A stretch of 64,000 nt of DNA from Symbiodinium natans (GCA_905221605.1 CAJNDS010002412.1:722886-786885); one strand, 5' to 3'; shown: positions 24,801 through 29,461, numbered from the stretch's first letter. The notes: generated by a model from the letters alone, not told the origin. A program made the numbers and translations.

Positions 24801-27577
24801 GACACGACTCGGGCATTTGAAGGGCAGATCTCAGGGGACCAGTTCGTGGCGCATGATGGAGACCGCCGCGCAGTTTCCAAGAGTGACATCTTCAAAATTT
24901 GCGAAGAGTGGCAGTGCAACGACCGAGTGTGGGCTTACTGGACGAAGGACAACAAGTACCTGAACTCGGGCAAGGTGACCGTGATCGGTGCTGAGAAGAG
25001 CTACGTGGAGTTCGATGATGGAGATAAAGGCCTTCTACCCAATGGCTGGATTCACAAGATGGTGCGATTCGGTGGCGGGACGACGCGATTCGGTGGCTCG
25101 CATTTCATTCACTGGGACACGACTCGGGCATTTGAGGGACAGATCTCAGGGGACCAGTTCGTGGCGCATGATGGAGACCGCCGCGCAGTTTCCAAGAGTG
25201 ACATCTTCAAAATTTGCGAAGAGTGGCAGTGCAACGACCGAGTGTGGGCTTACTGGACGAAGGACAACAAGTACCTGAACTCGGGCAAGGTGACCGTGAT
25301 CGGTGCTGAGAAGAGCTACGTGGAGTTCGATGATGGAGATAAAGGCCTTCTACCCAATGGCTGGATTCACAAGATGGTGCGATTCGGTGGCGGGACGACG
25401 CGATTCGGTGGCTCGCATTTCATTCACTGGGACACGACTCGGGCATTTGAAGGACAGATCTCAGGGGACGAGTTCGTGGCGCATGATGGAGACCGCCGTG
25501 CAGTTTCCAAGAGTGACATCTTCAAGATTGGCGAAGAGTGGCAGCGCAACGACCGAGTGTGGGCTTACTGGACGAAGGACAACAAGTACTTGAACTCCGG
25601 CAAGGTGACTGCGGTCGGTGCTGAGACGAGCTACGTGGAGTTCGAGGATGGAGACAAGGGCCCCGTTCCTAACAGCTGGATCCACAAGGTTGTGATCTAC
25701 AAGCCCGAGGCTAGTGCAAACGAGTCGAACGACAACAACAACAACAACAGCCCTTAATCGTTGCCGGACAGCCAAGACCAACCTGTAGCTTTGCGCAGGT
25801 TTCACGGGCCATTGTACATGTCTGACGTTTTAACGTGGTACTTGGTTAATACCAATGTCTACCACTTGCAGCACTAGGTCGGCCCTGGGGATCTGTTTAA
25901 AACCTTCCCCTCATTGGGTTTGAGCGGATCATATTTTGGAACATCTTCATCAAGGGTTTAGGGTTTAGGGTTTAGAGTTTACGGTTTAGGGTTTAGGGTT
26001 TAAGGGCCATCCTAGCACGCTCTGAGCTCGGCTGGGACTTTTGCAGGCTCCCCAGCAGCCTGCCGGAAAATTGCCCCCAGTTTCACGATGCCCTCGAGGG
26101 GCAACTCGAGATCTAGGGCAGCGAAAAGAAGTCGCCGCCTCGGGGCTTAGAACCTACATGAACCCAAGAAGGTTTTGGGCTCAGGGTTCAGGGTTTAGGA
26201 CCGTTTAGGGTTTAGGGTTTAGGGGCCCGGCAGGGGAGATCCTAATCCCGAGCCTACATCCCGCTGGCGCGGGGTCGTCGGTACCCCTCAACATCTCTTG
26301 CAACCAGCCCTAAACCTTGCACCTCTGAACGCCAAACCCTAAACCCCAAAACCCAAAAACCCCTAGAATCCCTAAGCCCTAAGCCCTAAACCCTAAACCC
26401 TAAACCCTAAACCGGGGCCTGCATGACGCCCTCCCTTCCTTCCGGAATAAGTTTTCCCATTATCCCAAGCCTCAACCTCTCCCAAGCTGGTGCAGGCAAA
26501 CATCTCCATGGCCACACTCCCCCGGTGCGGCTTAGTAGAGAGGCGCTCCGGGGGTTGAGGGGTGTTGAGGGCTTTAGGGTTTTAGGGTTTAGGGGTGCAG
26601 GGTTCAGGGGTTTTTGGGTTCAGGAGTTAGGGTTTAGGGTTCAGGGTTTGGGGTTTGCAGAGTTTGGTGAAGGGTTGCAGGGTTCGGGCCTAGGGCTTCT
26701 CGATTCGCAGCCGACCAACCCCCTAAAGCCCCCTGGGCCCTAAACCCTAAGCTCTAAACCCTAAACCCTAAACCCTAAACCCTAAACCCTAAACCCTAAA
26801 CCCTAAACCCTAAACCCTAAACCCTAAACCCTAAACCCTAAACCCTAAGCCCTAGTCCCTAAACCCTAAACCCTAAGCCCTAGTCCCTAAACCTTAAACC
26901 CTAAACCTGAAGCTGGAACCACAGGCTGGAGGAGCATCTGGCCGCGGAACCTTCGAAGCTCTTGGCACAGCTCCTATCGCCCATGCTACAGGCGGCTTAG
27001 GGTTTAGGGTTTAGGGTTTAGGGTTTAGGGTTTAGGGTTTAGGGTTTAGGGTTTAGGGTTTAGGGTTTACGGTTTAGGGTTTAGGGTTGAGGGTTTCTTG
27101 GTTTCAGGGTTTTAGGGTTTAAAAGCTTAGGGTTTAGGGTTAACTTGTAGGTTGGTGGCGTTGAGGGTGTAGGATCTTGGGGCGGCTTGGGGTTTAGGGG
27201 TTTGGGTTAGGGCTTAGGGTTTAGGGTTTAGGGGGTTTAGGGTTTAGGGTTTAACATTCAAGATTTGCTGGGAAGCCCAGTGGCACTCGTTGTGCGCACC
27301 CACATTTAAAGCGCTAAGCCCTAAACGCTTCAATGCGTTAGCCTCCCTATATAAGCCCGAATCCCCAAAATCTCTCAACTTTTCCGCTGCGTTCCTAGCT
27401 CACTGAACCCTAAACCTTAAACCCTACACCCTAAACCTAAATCAACCCTAGACCCTAAACCCTAAACCCAAAACCTTAAACCGAAAACCCTAAACCCTAA
27501 GCAAGGCCGAGCCCGCGGAGCGATGCACAGCGCAGGAAGCCCTGGTCAGCCTGCAACGGCTGCTGGGCTTGGAATGA
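3819..27577 (+). CDS. SRPK-type serine/threonine protein kinase, multi-exon gene (whole span)
   Basis: Exons joined across introns give the SR-protein-kinase signature in order. RS-rich start at 3819; VALK at 6410; αC at 7759; G-P-x3-H-x-C-V-A-L-E at 8592; LDFLHRLG at 9831; HT(D) at 10346; DIKPENLL at 10876; insert at 11353; DLGNSC at 11655; DKHASADITT at 12682; DVWSLACTIYELATG at 13282; YLFDP at 14101; EHIAQIVELL at 14357; GPLPPSLLA..FF at 15059; PMLQA at 26925; PAERCTAQEAL plus stop at 27503. HTD for HRD, DLGN for DFG and DKH..DIQT are hallmarks of the SRPK family, which phosphorylates RS domains of splicing factors. Several joins (9926/10346, 13357/14101, 14409/15059) are phase-exact. Introns are flanked by inverted telomeric repeats. 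The N-terminal exon set and the link across 15.6-26.9 kb are inference. Confidence 0.8.
4393..4513 (+). CDS. Kinase exon: acidic pre-kinase segment
   Basis: Acceptor CCCAG at 4392. The open phase contains AVKRIQHMGGKET and the acidic stretch SSAPDSDDNIEDCEEAPG, ending at a donor GTTTAG that lies inside the first TTTAGGG unit. SRPKs carry acidic sequence just before the kinase domain. The upstream phase with exon 1 does not close cleanly, so a small exon may be missing. Confidence 0.5.
4617..4690 (+). CDS. Candidate kinase-gene exon
   Basis: After acceptor CTTCAG the frame RQRVEGGVLLAEQQLLNKQG is open and helical. The 3' border is uncertain and the residues match no kinase motif directly. Confidence 0.35.
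4790..4915. repeat. CCCTAAA array
   Basis: Seventeen or so CCCTAAA/CCCTACA units directly upstream of the exon at 4937. Confidence 0.95.
4937..5021 (+). CDS. Candidate kinase exon, N-lobe start
   Basis: Acceptor CTCCAG, donor GTATTG. The frame reads AKGSMPFDLGRCFAIASACA then GGWEQEGL. It lies just before the β3 exon, so it should hold the start of the N-lobe, but I cannot align it with the glycine loop. Confidence 0.4.
5022..6409. other. Long intron with a MITE-like element
   Basis: G-strand degenerate heptamers lie at 5030-5220 and a C-run at 5511-5522. A family-3 element is at 5697-5770. TTTAGGG repeats recur at 5950-6020. A purine-rich stretch at 6115-6390 is open in frame but lysine/proline-biased and looks non-coding. 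No exon was identified. Confidence 0.55.
5697..5770. mobile_element. MITE-like element, family 3
   Basis: It begins GGATGTTCCCCCTTATACTA and continues with the family core ATAGGGGGTATTATAATCCCTAT, as in the copies at 37108 and 40944. The right terminal repeat is not evident. Confidence 0.5.
6410..6461 (+). CDS. Kinase exon: β3 strand with catalytic lysine
   Basis: Acceptor CCAACAG and donor GTGCAAG enclose EQEESNFGFVALKVHLG. VALK carries the invariant ATP-anchoring lysine of protein kinases. A long TTTAGGG array begins about 20 bases downstream. Confidence 0.75.
6936..7062. repeat. CCCCAAA then CCCTAAA array
   Basis: The array switches sharply from CCCCAAA units (6940-7015) to CCCTAAA units, showing local homogenisation of variants. 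Confidence 0.9.
7090..7155 (+). CDS. Kinase exon: β3-αC linker
   Basis: Phase 0 reads VGGVKHLRYRAVDRYQLY then ASEE and ends at a GC donor. The next exon begins in phase 0 with CELLRD, giving ASEE-CELLRDAAE, like the A-x-D-E-I-x-L-L helix of SRPKs. Confidence 0.55.
7156..7480. repeat. TTTAGGG / TTTAGGGG arrays
   Basis: Two blocks: heptamers at 7165-7280 and octamers (GGGTTTAG) at 7330-7480, inside the intron that follows the exon at 7090. Confidence 0.9.
7759..7812 (+). CDS. Kinase exon: αC helix
   Basis: Acceptor GGACAG and canonical donor GTGAGC bound CELLRDAAELAQWRPPSL, exactly 18 codons in phase 0. It fits helix C and the following loop of an SRPK N-lobe. Confidence 0.65.
7899..8008. mobile_element. 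MITE-like element, family 2, reverse orientation
   Basis: Left end CTATAG.GGCC followed by TTAATAATTAGAATAGGG. Right end ATTATTCCGACCCCTATATTAG. Outer bases are inverted repeats, and the centre CATAAAGGGACC matches the reverse of the other copies. Confidence 0.65.
8217..8358. mobile_element. MITE-like element, family 1
   Basis: Begins ACTTGAAGGTTCATGGTACTT and ends GGTACCCTGAACCCCCAAGT, an inverted repeat of about 20 bases with mismatches. GGGTTATAAC sits inside the right arm. About 142 bp. Confidence 0.75.
8592..8627 (+). CDS. Kinase exon: hinge region
   Basis: Acceptor CACCAG, then twelve phase-0 codons GPCCQHACVALE, then a GC donor. SRPKs have G-P-x-G-x-H-x-C-M-V-F-E here, so glycine, proline, histidine, cysteine and the hinge glutamate are conserved. 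It joins the αC exon in phase. Confidence 0.65.
9383..9418 (+). CDS. Kinase exon after the hinge
   Basis: Acceptor CTTGAG and donor GTCCTG bound MAERLFGNHSPQ in phase 0. It corresponds in position to the E-x-L-G-x-x-L segment after the hinge, with weak residue support. Confidence 0.45.
9831..9926 (+). CDS. Kinase exon: αD-αE
   Basis: The open phase ends LPLLRAALGGGLRALDFLHR, then LG. This is the amphipathic αE helix with the usual L-x-x-L-H before the catalytic loop. The donor G|GTTTAG lies in the first TTTAGGG unit. With that donor the next exon joins as LHRLG-ECSIIHT. The 5' border is not settled. Confidence 0.75.
9924..10060. repeat. TTTAGGG array at a splice donor
   Basis: Eight perfect heptamers followed by variants start immediately at the exon end. 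The opposite strand CCCTAAA lies before the next exons. Confidence 0.95.
10346..10367 (+). CDS. Kinase micro-exon: catalytic loop HT(D)
   Basis: Only 22 nucleotides: acceptor CGGCAG, then codons ECSIIHT. The next exon starts GAC-ATC-AAG, giving IIHT-DIKPEN. SRPKs have IIHTDIKPEN where most kinases have HRD. GGAC occurs at both ends of the following intron (ACGGAC / CAGGAC), so the intron start could be GA or lie after GAC. Confidence 0.8.
10700..10850. repeat. CCCTAAA array before catalytic-loop exon
   Basis: About twenty CCCTAAA heptamers followed 25 bases later by the exon at 10876. Confidence 0.95.
10876..10940 (+). CDS. Kinase exon: DIKPENLL
   Basis: Acceptor GGCAG, then DIKPENLLINIPSGSPILDV. 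Contains the catalytic aspartate, lysine and magnesium-binding asparagine. The 3' border is a GC donor at 10941 or a GT seven bases earlier. TTTAGGG repeats follow. Confidence 0.85.
10975..11090. repeat. TTTAGGGG / TTTAGGG array
   Basis: Fourteen or so G-strand units just downstream of the DIKPENLL exon, mostly the octamer GGGTTTAG. Confidence 0.95.
11353..11409 (+). CDS. Kinase exon: insert between catalytic loop and DLGN
   Basis: Acceptor CCCTAG, then RKTPFGRAERLKILELALQ. SRPKs carry a variable spacer at this point of the fold. Open frame and position support it. Confidence 0.45.
11655..11705 (+). CDS. Kinase exon: DLGNSC
   Basis: The frame reads ASASFSLVDLGNSC. DLGN-x-C replaces DFG in SRPKs and carries the magnesium-binding aspartate. 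The 3' border is uncertain (possible GT at 11708 or later). Confidence 0.75.
11998..12296 (+). other. Intronic island with open reading frames
   Basis: Two overlapping + frames of 80 and 95 codons and one on the other strand. The block lies between kinase exons DLGNSC and DKHASADITT, so if coding it would interrupt the kinase fold. I see no known domain and take it as intronic unique sequence. Confidence 0.3.
12362..12440. mobile_element. MITE-like element, family 4
   Basis: Starts AGTTTACGCGAATAAGGGACCCCC and ends AATAGGGTACCCCTAATGTCGGAAACCCCC. The arms are imperfect inverted repeats like those at 29534. Confidence 0.55.
12471..12553. mobile_element. MITE-like element, family 1 (fragment)
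   Basis: CTGGAGGTTCAGGGTACTT matches the family-1 left arm. CCCCCAAGTAGCTTATAAGTAGA resembles the inner part of the family. A C-run interrupts it and the right arm is missing. Confidence 0.4.
12555..12650. repeat. CCCTAAA array
   Basis: Thirteen heptamers upstream of the exon at 12682. Confidence 0.95.
12682..12733 (+). CDS. Kinase exon: activation segment
   Basis: Acceptor CACCAG, then DKHASADITTLEFKAVE. SRPKs read DKH-x2-E-DIQTRQYRS-x-E here, so the alignment is residue by residue. A GC donor after GAG (12734) joins it in phase with VMLNAGYDT of the next exon. Confidence 0.8.
13282..13357 (+). CDS. Kinase exon: αF, DVWSLACTIYELATG
   Basis: A poly-C tract (about 13253-13271) and acceptor CCAG precede VMLNAGYDTAADVWSLAC then TIYELATG. 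The αF aspartate and ELATG are conserved. Donor GTCGCA. The leftover G joins GC-TAC of the exon at 14101 to give ELATG-YLFDP. Confidence 0.85.
13358..14100. other. Kinase intron
   Basis: Open frames at 13292-13741 run through the donor and are not supported. A dense CCCTAAA array occupies 13735-13915 and more repeats lie at 14018-14055. Confidence 0.6.
13735..13915. repeat. CCCTAAA array
   Basis: About 25 heptamers, nearly perfect. Confidence 0.97.
14101..14187 (+). CDS. Kinase exon: YLFDP
   Basis: Acceptor CCCGAG. Phase joins to ELATG and reads YLFDPRRALARPAALEAARA. SRPKs have ELATGDYLFEP. The frame stays open to a TGA at 14188; the true donor is somewhere before it. Confidence 0.7.
14357..14409 (+). 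CDS. Kinase exon: EHIAQIVEL
   Basis: Reads REPEHIAQIVEL. SRPKs have DEDHIALIIELLG. A GTGACT donor after CT joins to G-CTG-GGG of the exon at 15059, giving IVEL-LGPLPP with exact phase and GT-AG ends. The acceptor may instead be at 14380. Confidence 0.8.
14930..15058. repeat. CCCTAAA array at a splice acceptor
   Basis: Eighteen heptamers run directly into the acceptor: the last unit reads CCCTAG|G, so the AG of the splice site is formed by the repeat itself. Confidence 0.95.
15059..15170 (+). CDS. Kinase exon: GPLPPSLLARS
   Basis: Reads GPLPPSLLARSRRLGVFFQS then SGGQRGRLWGG. SRPKs have GPIPRKFA..G..S..FFNR-x-GELR. The 3' border is unclear. TTTAGGG/CTTAGGG units start at 15173. Confidence 0.75.
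15551..15628 (+). CDS. Candidate kinase exon, C-lobe
   Basis: After GGGGGAG one frame reads RLGAIWELASSLRGEFAGQL and runs to a TAG at 15629. It resembles the GELR-x-I..L..W.L pattern that follows FFNR in SRPKs. A second frame reads SWPLRSAES. Phase could not be closed. Confidence 0.35.
15645..15770. repeat. TTTAGGG / TTTAAGGG array
   Basis: Starts the very long intron. Includes eight TTTAAGGG octamers. Confidence 0.9.
16246..16500 (+). CDS. Possible coding segment, function unknown
   Basis: The frame starting at ATT 16246 contains RRGGSAMFGNVWSSGATRR and AHVGLEDGAQLLDKMRPA, soluble and without repeats. Opposite-strand and other-frame ORFs overlap it. The motif GCGGACCTGCAATC occurs twice (about 16178 and 16227). 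No domain recognised; could be an exon or a degraded gene. Confidence 0.3.
16500..17180. other. Unassigned region in the nested-gene island
   Basis: An AT-rich (TTATTA) stretch lies at 16505-16555 and TTTAGGG repeats at 16745-16815. A very basic frame at 16825-17091 (rich in R, K, Q, H) overlaps several others and has no recognised motif. Confidence 0.4.
17202..17330 (+). CDS. Possible first exon of the gene at 17460
   Basis: Frame LWQEEDLEKEGWRPLGTY continues to GEARSVVEFHMRNENHF with balanced composition. It then enters an AT-rich 31-bp tandem duplication (ACGATAGAATAGTATACG...) that looks intronic. No ATG at the 5' end. The link to the 17460 frame is inference. Confidence 0.35.
17460..18284 (+). 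CDS. Hypothetical protein, 274-codon open frame
   Basis: The frame is open from just after TAG at 17433 and starts here with TTG, so this is not a true start: the coding part either begins at ATG 17604 or is joined to an upstream exon by the acceptor near 17442-17446. Residues about 26-55 (PVPCNDGEIVE..YEVKIDG) look like a small SH3/KOW-type β-barrel. The middle is acidic (ALEDENPSD). Residues about 165-180 are very basic (KQKRRRQRREVRRQ), a likely nuclear-localisation or RNA-binding patch. No introns or telomeric repeats inside. Ends TAG at 18282. Function unknown. Confidence 0.6.
   Translation: MCRGPCQATIYRQGDAIRICHSIYGPVPCNDGEIVECKGDAYEVKIDGMSGRIDARAFYCGGYVNPCIDRDPGLLDTSVPESVVATRQSNPRVSDADICACYNLAAILGPNAFSSFSEAEYEALEDENPSDMLVSEIKASVGDDYGGWAFETSTPEAQKPETEKQKRRRQRREVRRQFFLPGAGQFDREEAYTAWCKRRDRAGRPFPTVAELRVEGYMLKHFGKLQEEVSDAADCVRQVLCEGPLPLGSESLGEPWGSVTCSFGRQRSSRVRRS
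18285..19230. other. Intergenic stretch with polypurine tract
   Basis: A (GGGA)n/(GGAA)n tract lies at 18647-18748 and TTTAGGG repeats at 18885-18915. No gene recognised; ORFs across the tract are repeat artefacts. Confidence 0.6.
18647..18748. repeat. Polypurine microsatellite GGGA / GGAA
   Basis: About ten GGGA units, one GGGC, then about eighteen GGAA units. A pure purine strand with mirror symmetry, able in principle to form triplex DNA. Confidence 0.97.
19238..21043 (+). CDS. Intronless 601-codon protein with PcfJ-like N-terminal region and helical repeats
   Basis: Open from TGA 19214 to stop TGA 21041. Position 19238 is GTG; the first ATG is at 19400 (residue 55). Because conserved sequence lies upstream of that ATG and an AG acceptor (AAAGCAG) ends at 19232, a spliced or trans-spliced 5' end is likely. 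Residues 55-135 contain AAKTLKNCAADY, then ALVGLFDTG, IAMGEL and ECNRSLTKKQNKLF. This order (N-C..Y, hydrophobic strand, G-E-L, N-R-x-L) recalls the PcfJ-like family of mobile-element proteins of unknown mechanism. Residues about 269-402 hold two tandem 67/68-residue repeats beginning SAGQAGNQEQLTRIV, all-helical. No transmembrane segment. The family link is by eye only. Confidence 0.7.
   Translation: MPLQIASAYCRARFLQGQFFPARLKEELARRDKPFHHLQRIKPWRVPGETLEFRMLASQEAVRQAAKTLKNCAADYIPNVVAQRCALVGLFDTGVSKNKIIAMGELTPTISDQGDIVATFKQRARECNRSLTKKQNKLFRKAAVRLSASWTEVASSDMQNVLPPSKSSLEAMKDLSCLAKVLLLRKLARTTTVEGYGALQTVMRDFLRSALKGPVPDALALHCVAFAAWVQDPALVEPILDAKISNNIKTKLLELPMPFVATALHDAMVSAGQAGNQEQLTRIVSSLEQARVSTADLKTILEAARHFDMEAKLTVLLSSLPFKPSDLVGAVTPSLVSAAQAGNQEHLTRIVVRLEKASVSTAEDLKSILEAACHFDTQAKLRVLLSKLPFEADGLLGALTEPLLRFSRQQGEAASRIVKTIGVKLSASGVRPADVHAIIQDGNLQRTAAQLRVLTCGLSFRSSTVKALVPAISYALISCWITTDRDLVRQIEDMNVEAGVYARLEVVLDVFRLAIKSPLPDQSLIKGLVNRLSPMHFTEQEAYDLLQDCSPYVRETVAWQPMPFSRFNLGQLTVINRSRGATLKDMLRSHVRDGREADRPA
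21900..22215. repeat. CCCTAAA / CCCTAAG mixed array
   Basis: About 45 units. CCCTAAG variants cluster at 21985-22065 between CCCTAAA blocks. Confidence 0.95.
23335..23800. repeat. Largest irregular CCCTAAA array of the island
   Basis: About 65 units of CCCTAAA mixed with six-base CCTAAA/CCCTAA forms. The phase slips repeatedly, unlike the clean arrays next to exons. Confidence 0.95.
24624..25757 (+). CDS. Intronless 377-residue protein with three near-identical 105-residue Tudor/agenet-like repeats
   Basis: ATG in good context (GCCATGG); stop TAA at 25755. The N-terminus MGTAAS fits the N-myristoylation consensus G-x3-S, suggesting membrane anchoring. Residues 1-50 contain a short helical segment (NIFAALPEDDRKKLASA). 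From about residue 52 follow three copies of a 105-residue unit. Each has HWDTTRAFEGQISG, VAHDGDRRAVSKSDIFK and a β-barrel-like part NDRVWAYWTKDNKYLNSGKV..YVEFDDGDKG, the last resembling Tudor/agenet domains that bind methylated residues. Copies 1 and 2 are almost identical at DNA level; copy 3 has lost two cysteines (KICEEWQC to KIGEEWQR). The tail is asparagine-rich. No intron. Confidence 0.8.
   Translation: MGTAASIVSAPIRGASTAEVRNIFAALPEDDRKKLASAMTAVAAKSRKPRYGGSHLIHWDTTRAFEGQISGDQFVAHDGDRRAVSKSDIFKICEEWQCNDRVWAYWTKDNKYLNSGKVTVIGAEKSYVEFDDGDKGLLPNGWIHKMVRFGGGTTRFGGSHFIHWDTTRAFEGQISGDQFVAHDGDRRAVSKSDIFKICEEWQCNDRVWAYWTKDNKYLNSGKVTVIGAEKSYVEFDDGDKGLLPNGWIHKMVRFGGGTTRFGGSHFIHWDTTRAFEGQISGDEFVAHDGDRRAVSKSDIFKIGEEWQRNDRVWAYWTKDNKYLNSGKVTAVGAETSYVEFEDGDKGPVPNSWIHKVVIYKPEASANESNDNNNNNSP
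24775..25710 (+). repeat. Three 315-bp tandem repeats inside the coding region
   Basis: The unit starts at GGTGGCTCGCAT and recurs 315 bases apart (near 24777, 25092 and 25407). Copies 1 and 2 differ by only a few bases, including silent positions, so they were duplicated or gene-converted recently. Confidence 0.95.
25950..26116 (+). other. TTTAGGG block and candidate exon
   Basis: After TTTAGGG units the frame from 26007 reads AILARSELGWDFCRLPSSLP and then ENCPQFHDALEGQLEI to a TAG at 26114. It could be a further kinase C-lobe exon or the last exon of another gene. No splice border supports a choice. Confidence 0.35.
26120..26924. other. Repeat-rich intron part
   Basis: Mixed heptamers of both orientations, and a CCCTAAA array at 26737-26900 leading into the kinase exon at 26925. 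The unique piece 26420-26560 shows no firm exon. Confidence 0.6.
26925..26994 (+). CDS. Kinase exon: C-lobe αH
   Basis: Acceptor CCACAG, then LEEHLAAEPSKLLAQLLSPM then LQA. SRPKs read FADFLLPML at this point. The donor is G|GCTTAGGG (GC type) within the first repeat unit. A CCCTAAA array lies upstream and a TTTAGGG array downstream. Confidence 0.7.
26995..27130. repeat. TTTAGGG array
   Basis: Ten perfect heptamers start at the exon border, then variants. Confidence 0.95.
27503..27577 (+). CDS. Kinase last exon
   Basis: Reads KAEPAERCTAQEALVSLQRL then LGLE and stop TGA at 27575. P-x-x-R-x-T-A-x-E-A-L is the conserved end of the kinase C-lobe (invariant arginine present). TTTAGGG repeats start 16 bases after the stop. 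Confidence 0.7.
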   Translation, partial: KAEPAERCTAQEALVSLQRLLGLE

Positions 27578-27589
27578 AGGCTTCGAGCG

Positions 27590-27695
27590 TTTAGGGTTTA
27601 GGGTTTAGGGTTTAGGGTTAGGGTTTAGGGTTTAGGGTTTAGGGTTTAGGGTTTAGGGTTTAGGGTTTAGGGTTTAGGGTTTAGGGTTTAGGCTT
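27590..27695. repeat. TTTAGGG array after the kinase stop codon
   Basis: Fourteen heptamers, one shortened to TTAGGG. Confidence 0.95.
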
Positions 27696-27699
27696 CAGG

Positions 27700-28560
27700 G
27701 TTCACAAGATTTGTTCGTTCGAAGGGTTTGGGGGGCTTCATGGCTTGTAAGGGTTTATGGCTTAGAGTTTGGTGATTTGGGGATTGGTTGTAAGGTTTTG
27801 AGGTTTACAGATTTTACAGATTGGGTGATTTCTATGGACTAGGGGTTTGGGTTTTTTCTAGGGCTCCCTAAGCCCTAAACCCTAAAACTCTAAACCCAAA
27901 AACCCTACACCCCACACCCTAAACCCTAAAGGCCCTAAGCCCTAAAACCCTAAAACCCTAAACCCTAAACCTACCCTGGAACCCTAAACCCTAAAACCCT
28001 ACACCCTACACCCTAAACCCTAAAGGCCCTAGACCCTAAACCCTAAAACCCTCAAACTTAAAACCCTACACCCTACACCCTAAGCCCTAAAGGCCCTTAA
28101 CCCCTGCAGCCCCCCAAGCCTTCCGAGGCTCGAGTCGAGCTGGCAGGCTGCGACCGACGAGACGCCCTGCCATGGTGAGGAGAAAAGTCTCACCGGCCGG
28201 TCTGCTGGTTTTAGGGGGCCCTGAGCCCTAAACCCTAAACCCCAAACCCCAAACCCTATTGTTAGGGGCTGGGGTTCGGGTTTAGGTGTTTAGGGTTGGG
28301 GGTTTACAGGCTTAGAGGCTTAAGTTTGCGCGTAGACACGGCCCTGCGCCCCCCGACGCCCACATCCCATGGCCCCGAACCCTAAAGCCCAAACCCTAAA
28401 GCCTACATAAACCCTGGCCCTAACCCTAAATCCTTCGAAACGCTAAACCCTTTGCAACTGTAAACCTTAACCCCTAAACCCCAAACCCCAAACCCCAAAC
28501 CCTAAACCCTAAACCCTAAACCCTAAACACTTAAATGAGTCGTAAGCCCTAGAAGCGCCC
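27700..28560. other. Spacer with telomere-like variants
   Basis: A short GC-rich island at 28112-28208 contains an ATG GTG AGG AGA frame (MVRRKVSPAGLL) before repeats, a weak candidate first exon. The remainder is CCCTAAA/CCCTACA and CCCCAAA units and unique sequence without motifs. Confidence 0.45.
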
Positions 28561-28564
28561 AGGC

Positions 28565-28689
28565 CTTGAAACGCCCAAGAAGAAGCAGAATGCCACAGCG
28601 GACACATACACGCCGGAGAAGCGGAAGCGACGCTCGGGCATGACTTATAGGGCTTCGGGGCCGACGGTCATCGTGGGATTTTTTCGAGG
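28565..28689 (+). CDS. Exon of unidentified gene B, lysine-rich
   Basis: The frame reads ETPKKKQNATADTYTPEKRK then RRSGMTYRASGPTVIVGFF, a basic segment followed by a hydrophobic strand. The donor G|GTTTAG is in a TTTAGGG unit. It joins in phase to the exon at 28941. Family not recognised. Confidence 0.5.
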
Positions 28690-28799
28690 GTTTAGGTAAA
28701 TCTCGCCGGGCTGGGTAGTGTCTGTGCTACATCCCGACATTACGAGGATCTCAATCTGCTCTGATCCCACGCCCCCCCAAGATTTCATTTTAGTTGAAC

Positions 28800-28925
28800 G
28801 GCCCTAAACCCTAAACCCTAAACCTAAACCCTGAACCCTGAACCCTGAACCCTGAACCCTGAACCCTGAACCCTGAACCCTGAACCCTAAACCCTAAACC
28901 CTAAACCCTAAACCCTAGACCCTAT
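28800..28925. repeat. CCCTAAA / CCCTGAA array
   Basis: Seventeen or so units; eight consecutive ones are the CCCTGAA variant. Confidence 0.95.
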
Positions 28926-28940
28926 CATTCAACCCGAAAG

Positions 28941-29005
28941 CTGGCAGCTCCTTAAACAGGCGCAGCTCAGAATCTTTGTGGGGCATTTTTGTCAGGGACA
29001 TGAGG
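28941..29005 (+). CDS. Exon of unidentified gene B
   Basis: Acceptor CGAAAG; joined to the previous exon it reads (G)WQLLKQAQLRIFVGHFCQGH then E. Donor G|GCTTAG of GC type, again the first repeat unit. Function unknown. Confidence 0.5.
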
Positions 29006-29009
29006 GCTT

Positions 29010-29170
29010 AGGGTTTAGGGGTTTAGGGGGTTTAGGGGTTTAGGGGTTTAGGGGTTTAGGGGTTTAGGGGTTTAGGGGTTGAGGGGCTTAGGGGTTTAGG
29101 GGTTTAGGGGTTTAGGGGTTTAGGGGTTTAGGGGTTTAGGGGTTTCGGGGTTTCGGGGTGTAGGGGTTAG
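29010..29170. repeat. TTTAGGGG octamer array
   Basis: About seventeen units of the octamer GGGTTTAG, a homogenised variant of the heptamer. Confidence 0.95.
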
Positions 29171-29350
29171 GGTTTGTCTATCAACCCCCTTCGCCCGAAA
29201 CACTAAGCCCTCATGGGCAGAGGCCTCGAGGCTTTCCTCCCTGAATCCTGGAGCCCTTGAATTTAAGGGCACAGGGTTCAGGTGCTGCACAAGGACCGTG
29301 GGTTTAGGGTTTAGGGTATAGGGTTTAGGGTTTAGAGTTTAGGGTTTAGG

Positions 29351-29461
29351 GCCCTGAATGCCGCAATTCCGGGGCGCCTCCCATCTCCGAGGATCTCTTC
29401 TCGAGATTCACCAGAGGACTGTCGGGGCGATGCCTCCACCGAACTAAGGGATCAATATGAG
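29351..29461 (+). other. Open coding-like segment
   Basis: One frame is open across the island: LNAAIPGRLPSPRISSRD, then SPEDCRGDASTELRDQYE. Both flanks are TTTAGGG, not the usual CCCTAAA/TTTAGGG pair, so exon status is doubtful. Confidence 0.3.
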
